Shown piece by piece: positions 34,280-44,410 of a stretch of DNA of 64,000 bases; within the stretch, counting starts at the first letter, position 1; every line of letters starts with the position of its first letter. Origin of the DNA: Dipteris shenzhenensis (taxonomy: Eukaryota; Polypodiophyta; Polypodiopsida; Gleicheniales); the NCBI GenBank assembly GCA_047967505.1, contig CM106541.1, one strand, 5' to 3'. Made by a program: the position numbers and the translations under genes. The notes beneath the pieces are model-generated. The model was given only the letters and a program-made list of their open reading frames with translations, had not been told where the DNA came from and did no database searches.

Positions 34280-35800
34280 ATGACCAATTCTATGACAAGT
34301 GCAGAAGAAAGCAATAATGTGTGGTATGTTGACTCAGGTGCATCAAACCACATGACAAGTCATGCAGAATGGATGCAAGATGCAAGGAAAATGGAAAGAC
34401 TAGGATTTGTGGAGACTGGTGATGATACTGCACATCCTATTGTGCAGATTGGTAAAATTCCTTTGTCTATGCAGGATGGGAAAAAGAAATAGCTATCTGA
34501 TGTATTTCATGTCTCGAACATCACCAAGAACCTGGTTTCTGTTGGTCAAATGGTTGAGCAAGGCTTGCAGGTCAGATTTAATTCTCATGGATGCTTTGTT
34601 GAGGATATGAAAAATAACGGTCGCTTGATAGCAAAAGGAAAGAAGAAGGGCAGGATGTTTATGTTGGATGTGGACATGCTTGAATTGAGTGCAGCAATGT
34701 TTGCACATGGGACCGGTGTAGTTGTAGATATTGATATCTAGCATAAACGCATTGGTCATGTTAATGTACAATGACTTAAATCAATGTAGGCCCAAAATAT
34801 TGTTGCAGGATTGCCTAAATTCAAGGTTGTAGAAATGCATAAGGTATGTGAAGCCTGTCAATTTGGAAAACAGGCAAGGAAACCATTTCCTAGGCATGTT
34901 CAAGAGAGTAAGAAGCCATTGGAATTAATCCACTCTGATGTGTGGACTACTAAAGCTGCATCTATTGGAGGCTGTCATTATTTTGTCACTTTCATTGATG
35001 ACTACAGCAGAAAAGTTTGGGTGTATTTTATGAAAAATAAAAGTAAAGTATTTGGGCACTTCAAAGCTTTTAAAGCTATGGTTGAAAAAGAAACAGGCCT
35101 GCAAATAAAATGCCTAAGGTCTGATGGAGGGGGAGAGTACCTCTCAAATGAGTTTGCAAGGTTCGTGCAGGAGCATGGCATAAAGCAACAATATTCATGC
35201 AGTCATACCCCACAGCAAAATGGACTTGCACAAAGGAAAAACAGGCATATTGGAGAGGTATCTCGGGCCATGCTAAATGAAAAAGACCTAACAGATTATT
35301 ATTGGGCTGAAGCAGTTGCTACAACAGTTTGCATAATGAACAGGATTCCCATTGCAGCAATACATGGCATGATGCCAGAGGAAATGTATACTGGTAGGAA
35401 ACTAGATATTTCTCATTTGAAAATTTTTTGTTGCATTGCCTATGTTCATGTGCCAGATGAGTTGAGGTCCAAGTTGGATCCAAAAGCTAAGAAGTGCATC
35501 TTTATTGGTTATTCTCTACAACAAAAAGGGTATAGATGCTATAACCCTTCTACTCGTAAGTTTATAGTGAGCAGAGATGTTGTGTTTTATGAGATGAGCA
35601 GCTGGTATAAACCAGTAAATGTGATGATTGATGTAGATGCACAAAATGGTAATGCTGCACAGAATTCACAGCAGCAATCACAAAATATTAGTGGACCTGT
35701 AGTGTCCTCTAGCAGTGGTTCACATACTTCACCATGGATAGGCAGATTGAGATCAGGAGAATCTCCTCAAAGCAATGCAGATAGTGGTATGCAGGTATGA
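34280..35800 (+). pseudogene. Copia element 3 protease and integrase
   Basis: The protease site DSGASNHMT is intact (Asp at 34331). A TAG near 34490 and another near 34739 interrupt the region before the HHCC zinc domain (CEACQFGKQ). From 34811 the frame is long and open: HSDVW carries the first integrase Asp (34937), LRSDGGGEY the second (35122), but PQQNGLAQRKNRH has Gln (35231) where the catalytic Glu of copia integrases (VAERKNR) belongs. The C-terminal KIFCCIAYVHV and SRDVVFYEMSSWY blocks follow. Integrase would insert the cDNA in the nucleus; this copy should be inactive. Confidence 0.95.
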
Positions 35801-35830
35801 CGAAAAAAAAAAGAGAAGGTAGATCAGCCC

Positions 35831-37641
35831 ATGTTTGATGTGAATGCAGGTCACTCTTATGTGGATGGTGAATCCAATGGCTCAGAACAGAGCATTGATG
35901 ATGAGTTGGGTATTCCTTCTATTGTTACACCTAGAGTAAGGAAGACCAGGGATGTTAGAGCACCTGGAAGTAAGCCTATTTTGCACAGGTCTACCAAAGC
36001 CAGATATCCTGTGGATAGGCTGAAATATGATGGATTTACAACCATTCACTATGCCTATATGGTCAAAGTGATACAGGAATCAAAACCCACTTCTTTTGAG
36101 CAAGCCGTGGGAAAAGAAAAATGGGAGAAAGCCATGGATGAAGAAATGGATGCCTTGGAAGTAAATGCTACATGGGAATTGGTGCCTTTGCCTAAAGACA
36201 AAAATGCAATTGGCTATAAGTGGGTTTATAAGGTCAAGCACAATGCAGATGGTTCTGTGAACAGATACAAGGCAAGATTAGTTGTCAAGGGGTATGCACA
36301 GACATATGGCATTGATTATGAAGAAACATTCAGTCCAGTTGCAAGGATGGCAACTGTAAGAGCAGTCATTGCTATGGCTACATCAAAGGGATGGTCTTTA
36401 CATCAGATGGATGTAAAGAATGCCTTCTTGCATGGTGATTTGCAAGAAGAGGTCTTTATGGAGCAGCCACTAGGTTATGTTCATGCTGTTCATCTTGAGT
36501 TTGTTTGCAGGTTGAAGAAAGCCTTGTATGGCTTGAAGCAAGCACCTAGAGCATGGTCTGACAAGATAGGATAGTATCTTGTCACTATTGGCTTTCAAAT
36601 TTCCAAGGCAGATTTCTCACTTTATGTGAGAAAAACAGAGAAAGGTATTATGCTACTTGTCATTTATGTTGATGATTTGATCATCACACGTGATAGTGAT
36701 GAAGATATCCTTCATGTGAAAATGCTATTGAAGCAGAAGTTTGAGATGAAGGATTTGGGAGAGCTGTATTATTTCTTGGGCATTGAGGTGATTAGATCAC
36801 CAAGTGGGAGATACAGCTCTTGCAGAGGCAGTATGGATTGGACATGCTGTCCAAATATGGGATGACAGGCTGTAAGCCTATTTCAGTTCCTTTGGAGCAG
36901 AATGTGAAGCTGAGCGCAGATGCAGGTGAGCTTCTGGAAGATCCTACTATGTACCGACGCATAGTAGGAAGTTTGATTTATATGACTATTACCAGGCCAG
37001 ATTTGAGCTATGCTGTTGGATTGGTAAGTCAGTTTATGCAGGATCCAAGGAAACCGCATTTGGATGCGGCTAGACACATACTCAGGTATGTGAAGTCCAC
37101 ATTGCAGTATGGACTATTTTATGCGACTGGGGTTCAAATACAGTTGCATGGATACACTGATGTTGATTGGGCTGGTAGTATTTTTGATAGACGATCTACC
37201 AGTGGATATGTGTTCTCTTTTGGGAGTGCTACAGTCACTTGGAGCAGCAAGAAACAGCCTACAGTTGCCTTGTCGAGCACAGAGGCTAAGTACAGGGGTG
37301 CAGCAATGGCTGCATGTGAGGTAGCTTGGTTACATAAGCTACTTTATGATATGCATCAGTCTACAGATGGGCCAGTTGACATTTATTGTGACAACATGAG
37401 CAGTATACACTTGGCAAATAACCTAGTCTACCATGCTAGAACAAAGCACATTGAGGTGCATTATCACTATGTGTGGGAGAAGGTTTTACTAGGTCTTATT
37501 GATCTAGTTTATATCAGCACAAAGGATCAGGTAGCTGACATATTCACGAAGGCATTGGGCGCAGAGAAGCTGCACAAGTTCAGAGACCTACTTGGTGTGC
37601 AGGAATGGGGATTGAGCTCGAGGGGAAGTGTTGAGATATGA
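35831..37641 (+). pseudogene. Copia element 3 reverse transcriptase and RNase H
   Basis: The RT blocks [63 protein letters not shown] and [10 protein letters not shown] are present, then a TAG (36572). The palm motif LLVIYVDDLIITR follows (YVDD at 36665-36676). A frameshift near 36810-36820 precedes the connection (YRRIVGSLIYMTITRPDLSY) and RNase H with Asp in GYTDVDWAG, Glu in SSTEAKY and Asp in YCDNMSSIHLA. The end VADIFTKALGAEKL leads to the PPT. Confidence 0.95.
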
Positions 37642-37932
37642 GCTCCACTCATGATATGCCAGGGTGACCATTGTGCATTTATGTCACCGACATTGAGGTG
37701 CATTATCACTATGTGTGGGAGAAGGTTTTACTAGGTCTTATTGATCTAGTTTATATCAGCACAAAGGATCAGGTAGCTGACATATTCACGAAGGCATTGG
37801 GCGCAGAGAAGCTACGCAAGTTCAGAGACCTACTTGGTGTGCAGGAATGGGGATTGAGCTCGAGGGGAAGTGTTGAGATATCGAGCTCCACTCGTGATAT
37901 GCCAGGGTGACCATTGTGCATTTATGTCACCG
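37449..37932 (+). repeat. 242-bp tandem duplication over pol end, PPT and LTR start
   Basis: CATTGAGGTGCATTATCACT at 37449 recurs at 37691. Each unit holds the last RNase H codons, the purine tract CGAGGGGAAG and the first 62 bp of the LTR (TGTTGAGATA at 37629 and 37871). The first unit switches back to pol after TATGTCACCGA; the second continues into the full 3' LTR. Confidence 0.96.
37861..37870 (+). other. Polypurine tract of copia element 3
   Basis: CGAGGGGAAG immediately before the 3' LTR start TGTTGAG. A second identical tract lies at 37619-37628 because of the tandem duplication. Confidence 0.85.
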
Positions 37933-38222
37933 ACTTGTTAGCTACAGATGCAGTTGGTACACCGCCCACAAATAATAGCTGGATGACAACTATCCTTATG
38001 TACTCTAGTTCGTGGCTCAATTAGTATGCCACCTTAGTTAGCTGAGTTTGGTTTGAGACCCACATATAGGGTTCTCCTATTTCTTTGTATGAGAGTTCTT
38101 TTGGCTTTCACAACTAAGAAGAGGAAAACTATTTTCAGCCTCCACCTTTGTGTGTATTCCCCCATTGTGTATGTGAGAAAGCCGCAAGTGAGCTTCCTTC
38201 CTTCTCTCCCACTATCTTCACA
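37871..38222 (+). repeat. 3' LTR of copia element 3
   Basis: 352 bp, about 96% identical to the 5' LTR, ending TCTTCACA, followed by ATGCC (38223-38227), the right target-site duplication. Confidence 0.97.
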
Positions 38223-38475
38223 ATGCCTCACACCCAAATATACACAAATGAGAGTAAGAGGGCTTCTTGCCACTCAATGCCTCTTTAGGAATACCACCAT
38301 CCAAACTCTTGCTAGGTGATCTATTGATCACATGCACTATAGTCTTCATTGCCTCAGCCCAAAAACCACCAAAAAGACTTGCATTGGAAAGCATACATTG
38401 CAACCTTTCTTGAATGGTGCAGTTCATCTGTTCTGCAACTGGATTCTACTCTGGAGTATGAGGGGATGTGAGGTC
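38223..38475 (-). pseudogene. Copia element 2 (minus), integrase core piece, proximal half
   Basis: The minus strand reads HTPE-stop-NPVAEQMNCTIQERL (the catalytic Glu region), SNASLFGGFWAEAMKTIVHV, INRSPSKSLDG and HLCIFGCEA, clear copia integrase blocks. It is interrupted by copia element 3 and continues at 32434. Upstream of 38475 copia similarity stops, so gag-PR is missing. Confidence 0.88.
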
Positions 38476-38479
38476 CCTA

Positions 38480-40660
38480 ATTCATGAGAGGAGATGGTCA
38501 TGCCATATTGAAGGTCGTGGAGGTGCTTTGTGATAGCCTTTGCTAGCCTTCAAGATTTGGTTGGCAGCAAAACTCGATTCTTTGTCAATTGGTTTTAAAA
38601 TACAAGTTCTTCATTGTGTAGAACTTTAGGAGGTTTGTCCAATGTCTTTCAATGCAAGAGAATGTAATAAGGAATGTGAGAGATCCAAGCTATCCTTTCA
38701 TTGCAAATATTTTTTTTTTCAATTTTTCTTTGTCATCTTCCGATGTGCGCAACTCTTTGAAGCCTATATCCTATCTTTGAGTTAAGTAATTTTTCAATGT
38801 TTATATAATTTTGAACTTGCCTTGCATTAATTGTGTCCCGTACAATTGTGCATTGCGCTATCACATCCAGGTAGATGACAAGATTTTTAAAATCATTATT
38901 TTCATTGTTTTGCAGAAGAGATTTTACACGTTTGTTGCAAATCTTCTATCTCCATTCATTAGCTGCCACTTTATGATTGTTTGATAATCATGCTTACATA
39001 GCTCATGGTATGTTTGATATTGATTGAAGAATAGGATTGGGAATGATAGATCTTTGCAAAAAGTATCTTTAAATAAGCTTAACAATGAAAGTCCTTCATA
39101 TTGTGCAAAGTGTGTGATTGAATCATTGTAGTGGACAACATATTATGCTATGTATAGCCCATGAGGTAGTGTTCCTATCTCTAGGTTGTCATCGTTGAGC
39201 TGATGGTATCAATGCATGGAGAGCTTGCATGTTGGTTTTCCTACAATGAGATGATGTGGTCAAACCAACTATCATTAAGCACTATGTTGTTCTCTCTATA
39301 GAGTGATTTTAAATAAGATACATAAAGTGCTTTCATTTCAATTCTCAAACAACCCTACTCATCTAATACTTTCTATTTTCAAGTGTTGCTTGTTTCCTAC
39401 CAACGTACATGTATGGTCACTTACAAAGCATTGCAACACTGATTTTCTTTCTCTATATTTGCTGTGAAGTTTATCATGCTGCCTATTGGCCTTCATGATT
39501 CAATTCTCAATTTTGTGCAAATGGTGTTCTTGTGGATACTAGGCCTACCTCAATTGGATTAAGATTTTCAATCAATTCAATAGCTTGATTCATTTTTCAG
39601 TATCGAATTTGAAAGCACCTTTGGTATCTCACCAAAGTTTGAAGCACTTAGCACATTTTCTGTATACTTTTGTATGCTTCTCGAAAAAAAGTTTTCATTT
39701 TTCTACTAATTTATAGCACTAAGCATAGCAAGCTTGGCTTTGTTTAGCTTTCTAGATAATAGATTTTTTCAAGAAATGCGTGGATGTGAAGGTATGTCTC
39801 TTATAAGGTTGAAGTATTTCATGTTCTTCCTTGAGCCGCTTGCAATTTGATCTTCTTAAATTATGCTTGAAGCAACTTCCAAGGTTCTTTGCTCTTTTCA
39901 CATTTTGTAGATTTTGTCTTGGATTTTTTGTCTATCATTATAGATGGTGGAGAAACCTTCGATATTCATTAGCAATTTCTTGAGGCAAATTGTTGTATTT
40001 TGCAACAATGTTTTCAAAAGATCTGATTCACTTACAAGCTAATACACACATTTTTCCAAGAAGTAAGGTTGCTTTTTCCTTAGAATATATAGAAACTAAT
40101 GCTGAACATGTCACTTCAAGATTGCACCTAGTAGCAGTTGCACTATAAATCCTCTCTCCAATTCTTTAAAGATTCTTGTAGGTAATTATCACCAGATTCC
40201 AATTCATAAGCTTCGCATCTATGTTAGAAATATGATGGATCAAAATTGTTGAATTTGAGCATATTTAAAGCACCATTCAAATCCTATGTCTTATAGTTGA
40301 TTCATTGCAAATCATCTCACCATTCTTGAAAAGACTTCAGTATATCTTAGTTCTTTGACAATATTGGAGACGACCATTGTTTCTACTTTGACTTTATAAT
40401 ATTGGTCATCAATGAAGTATGATAGGACAAAGAAAATGTTCCTATTATAAGGGAATACTTCAAAGAAATTCAAGTCAAGCTGCAAAGTCTCAATGTCTTC
40501 TACGATGACATGATCCCATGGCTAGAAACTTAGAACATGACGTTGAAAGAAGCTGGAGACCATGTTAACGACATAATCAACCCTAGTTTTTGTGAACTAG
40601 ATCCACGGACCCCTACAGTAGTTGTGAATTACTATTACTTCTCCTTGAATGACCATAGAA
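38480..40660 (-). pseudogene. Decayed unrecognised minus-strand coding stretch
   Basis: Without ATG-initiated frames, the minus strand still gives long near-open segments: WDHVIVEDIETLQLDLNFFE then VFPYNRNIFFVLSYFIDD and KVETMVVSNIVKELRYTEVF (about 40520-40330), LESGDNYLQESLKNWREDL (about 40200-40140), IELIENLNPIEVGLVSTR (about 39590-39540), and DFKNLVIYLDVIAQCTIVRD (about 38910-38850). These look like one large protein broken by stops. I do not recognise it; a DNA-transposon protein is possible. Compositional coincidence is the alternative. Confidence 0.35.
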
Positions 40661-40866
40661 AATGAAACCCTTATCTAGAACTAGGCTCCTTATTAGATCC
40701 ACATCTACTTCGACTACCATGAGAATCCTTTACCAAAGACACACATATAGATTGCCACATGCAATATGAGGCAATCCAAGTGACAATCCTAGTCTATTTG
40801 AGGTAATTGAACTGCATTATGATACCAATTGCAACTAGTAAACCCCAGCCAATCCTACTTAGGTTA

Positions 40867-40990
40867 AGAGAATGCGATTGGGACATTAAGAAATAGCCTT
40901 CGTGTAATTGACATTCTAAGAAATAGCCTTTATGTAATTGGGACATTAAGAAATAGCCTTGATGTAATTGACATTTTAAGCAACAACCCT
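40867..40990 (+). repeat. Tandem repeat, alternating 31/29-bp units
   Basis: ATTGGGACATTAAGAAATAG and ATTGACATTCTAAGAAATAG units alternate (four units, the last degenerate, ending CAACAACCCT), giving a higher-order period of about 60 bp. The minus-strand translation is a GYFLMSQLHK-like repeat, probably fortuitous. Confidence 0.85.
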
Positions 40991-41049
40991 GAGCTATTTG
41001 CAAAACTGCTATCATCACTTTCCTTCAAGTCAAATTAGGCCATTTATTG

Positions 41050-42383
41050 TGTGATGGACTCCACCAAAGACACACATTTATTGCCATGCATATTTGGAGG
41101 TTATCATGTGAGCAACACAAAGAAGGAACTCACCTGGCTAAGTGGAGACATCTGGCCCCACGAATTGGGATAGCAGAGACCCAGGGGATATGCAAGGAGA
41201 TGCCATGATGACATGTGGCAACACGTGGTTGGTGTAGAGATTGTACGAAACTAGTATGGATCTACAGCTATGGCTTCTAGGGGCTAGAGGTGTAGAGGTG
41301 GAACAATAGGGTTTGAAGGCCCCTAGAAATTGCGACTGTTTGGAACAATGTTTCGGCCTAAGAGAAGCCTTGCTGGATCAGGTCGGGTATGGGCAATACT
41401 GCCTAGGCTAGTGGTAGTGTGCCAGTAGTAGGACCTGCAAAGGGCCTTAAGAAGAGTGCCCTTTAGGTCAATTTATTAACCAGCAGTAGGTCGGCCCACT
41501 AGGGTTGCTAGGCTACCAACCCCTATAAAAGGGGGTGCTTGGGGGGTCATTTATCATCCACTTGAGTAGCAAAAGTCCAACAAATTAAAGCAACAGATAA
41601 CCAAGAGTAGGGCCTATACCCAAGAGGTCTATAGGAGGCTGAAGTGCTGCAACAAACAAAACTAAGAAGGGGAGGCTGACATGTAGGGCAACAAGGTGCA
41701 GGGATCAAGGCACAATGACTAAGGTGTAGGGATCAAGGCACGGTGACTAAGTCTATAGAAGCTCGATGAGGAGCACATGAGCTTATCAATCTAGAAGTGC
41801 CAAGGAGATCGTAGGACAAGAATTGGTAAGGATAGAGGAGGACGGTTTAGTGGCACTCTGGACTCTTTTACATTGTGTCTTGTTGTGGATGGAAATATAT
41901 CTTTTGTTGGTTCTACATCTCTCTTGGAGCATTGTCTACTTATTGGCTTGCACACACATGTATATTGAGTACACACAAGTAAAGAAATTTTGGATTCCAT
42001 AGTTAAACACTTATGCGTGAATTCATGGGCCCATCTATCAATCTTTCGCTATAGATATCCTTTGTTTGGTTCATTTCTTACACACACACCCCTAGGGATC
42101 TAGAAGTGCCATGGGGGTGTTAGAAAAACACCTTTTGATAAGGATAGAGCACCACAATTTGGTGGGACTCTGGACTCCTTTTGTATTGTGTCCTTTGGAT
42201 AGAAATGTATTTTGTTGATTCTATATCTCTGTTGGAGCATTGTCTAGTTACTAGCTTGCACATATGTATGTTGAGTACACAAAGTAAAGAAATTTTGGAT
42301 TTCATAGTCAAACACTTCTTTGTGAATCTTGGGTGCTCTATTAGTCCTCAGATGTGGGTACCCTCTTATTGTGATTTCTAACA
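41050..42383 (+). repeat. Copia element 4: LTR region with tandem LTR-like copies
   Basis: The right border is clear: TTTCTAACA followed by a PBS. Matching inverted ends TGTTAG...CTAACA define a 267-bp unit at 42117-42383. A related, diverged unit lies about 308 bp upstream (41789-42045), sharing GATCTAGAAGTGCCA, GGAGCATTGTCTA and AAGTAAAGAAATTTTGGAT. A purine run ATGGGGG stands before TGTTAG at 42110-42116, like a PPT. The stretch 41050-41780 holds a TATA box and may be U3 of a longer LTR. Confidence 0.65.
41524..41530 (+). promoter_or_regulatory. TATA box in the copia element 4 LTR region
   Basis: CCCTATAAAAGGGGG, a consensus RNA polymerase II TATA box, lies upstream of the LTR/PBS/gag order on the plus strand, so it is placed to drive this element. 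Confidence 0.55.
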
Positions 42384-42395
42384 TGGTATCAGAGC
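42384..42395 (+). other. Primer-binding site of copia element 4
   Basis: TGGTATCAGAGC adjacent to the LTR end CTAACA; initiator tRNA-Met type, as in copia element 3. Confidence 0.9.
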
Positions 42396-42569
42396 CCTGA
42401 ATAGAAGTTCACAAGAAGTGGAGCTTTGAAGGCAAAGACCTTGTTGAAGGACGACCTTGTATCAAAAGTTGGGGGAATCTACTTTAACATTTGAAGGAAA
42501 ATACCCTTGCAAGGGCGGCTCTAGTTCAAACAAATGTACAACTTCCTAATTCCATCGCTTATCAGTTTA

Positions 42570-43430
42570 ATCATGCGCACGAGATATGCTATTCCTTTTG
42601 GGGACACATGCAAGTTGGATGGGACTAATTACACATTCTAGAGCCATTCAGTATTGAGGGAGACATGGGATTGTGACGGCCAAAGAGTTAATGCCTCCGC
42701 CCACCATGACTCCATCCATAGTGATTGCATCAACAACAACTGTACCTACAAATGTTGTTCTATTGATAGCCCGGTACATTCATAATGCAAAGGCACTAGT
42801 CATTATTATTGGCACCATAGAGATGTGGTACTTCCTCATTTGTTAGCACCACAAGACTTCCTCACCTCCAGATGGCAGACACTTCTTTTGAGGCCTAGAG
42901 CATACTAAGGGACATGTACAAGCTGAACAACGAAGCGAGGATTCTTGGCCCAGGAACACATCACCAAGATGAAGGTGGTGAGGGATCAACTGGCAATAGT
43001 TGGTCAAAGGACAGATTTGACTAGGATGACTAGGCTATTGCTTGGCATGCTTCTGCGGAGCTACAATAGCTTCGTGATGATGATTGCAGGGTAGAGGGTG
43101 GCACCAGTCACATTTGAGGAGCTGGTACCATATCAAATAAAACAGATATGAAGAAAAAGCCCTTATAGCTCAAGATAGGAGCAAAGGCAAGGGAAAGGGT
43201 AAGCCTGGCAAAGGCAAGCCCAAGAAATAACAAATCTAATGATGGAGGGGACTTTTCAGATGAAGAAAGAAGAAGAAGAGGAAGCATAAGAAAAAGTGCT
43301 TCTATTGTGATCAACCATGACATTTTGCAAAGGATTGCATAAAAAAGAAGGCAAAAGAGCTTTTCTTGGTGACATCTCCAGGTGAGTCAGAAACTTTTGT
43401 GAAGGTGAAGGACAACAATTAGTGCTTGAA
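42570..43430 (+). pseudogene. Copia element 4 gag remnant
   Basis: The plus strand gives KLDGTNY (42612), the usual gag start block. Later come EHITKMKVVRDQLAIVGQ and LTRMTRLLLGMLLRSYNSF, the UBN2-type helical region, a Lys-rich stretch, and the zinc knuckle CFYCDQP-stop-HFAKDC (43297-43338), in which the Gly before His has become TGA. Several frame changes and stops intervene. No protease or pol follows; the element is truncated after about 43430. Confidence 0.8.
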
Positions 43431-44410
43431 GTTATCCAGGTTCTCTATTGGTATTACTGAATAGAGGAGGATGCTTCGACATGACCTTTGGATCTAGAGT
43501 TAGATGGATGCTGTGGCTTAGAGGGTGACATCACATAATCACACAGGGAAGTTGAGAGCTCAATGCGAGCTTATGGACCGGATGTTGGTGCCTAAATTGC
43601 TCGAGCTCGATGGTAGGAATATCACTGAACGAGGTGGTGCCATTTGGTGCTACCAAAGATGGACCTGTGTACCAAGGTGGTTTGCTCGGCCCTGAGCCAC
43701 TAGATGAAAAACCAGGAAGATACCTCGACACTAGATTGTTCCAGAGAGGTACGACATGGGAGCTACTGATCTCGACGAGTTGGGATTGAGCCAACATGTG
43801 TCGATAGGGGGGGGCGTTTGGGAAAAGTCACCTCCTCATCTGTAATCCTCCATATGAGGAGAGCATGGGGGAGATGTATGTAGGGCTTCAGTGGTTGCCA
43901 TATGGGCAACACAATGGCCGCCATGTGGGCAGCATACAAGCAAGAAGAAGAATGAACATGGGATTGCCACATGTATAACACGTGGGTTGCCATGTTGGCA
44001 GCACTAAGGAGAACATACCTGGCGATTTTGAGCTTCCATGGTGGACATCGGAGGTATAGTTGTGCCATGCGTGTGTCAGAGATTGGGTGGAGCAAGATTG
44101 CGTAGGAAGTTCAGCAGGGGATGATGTTAGCAACAGTACGGAGTATCTGCTGCTGCAGCAAGAGTACGGAACCTTGGCAGAGTGGGGTGTCTAGGGGTTG
44201 GAGAAGGCGTGACAGATGGGGGGAAGGACACATATATGGGGAGGTTGGCGGGGGCAGGGGAAGATCTGCTTGGGCGAGTGGCTGGATGCCATGTGGCGAA
44301 GCGAGGTCTACAAGGCCTCAGGAAGCCGAGCGAGTGGGCTGGGTCGGCCATATTGGGCTGCTTGAGTCGGTCCATATGGAGGCCCCTTATGTCTTGTTGC
44401 CTCCTTAATA
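43431..44410. other. No recognisable gene; GC-richer interval upstream of the FAF-like gene
   Basis: ATGTGGGCAGCA/GCCACATG-type phrases recur at 43900-44030. Frames on both strands overlap without domain support. The GC content rises from about 44100, which fits the promoter/5' UTR of the gene at 44411. Confidence 0.35.

Larger units (their letters stand above)
32435..38222 (+). mobile_element. Copia element 3: structurally complete LTR retrotransposon
   Basis: The element has 351/352-bp LTRs starting TGTTGAGATATCGAGC and ending TCTTCACA, a PBS directly after the 5' LTR, gag, protease, integrase, RT and RNase H in copia order, a PPT before the 3' LTR, and a perfect 5-bp TSD. Between the LTRs I count 15 substitutions and one indel (about 4%), 13 of them transitions, pointing to an insertion that is not recent and to methylation-type decay. 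Frameshifts and stops in gag, PR-IN and RT, and a Glu-to-Gln change at the integrase active site, show it is no longer autonomous. It sits inside copia element 2. Confidence 0.97.
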
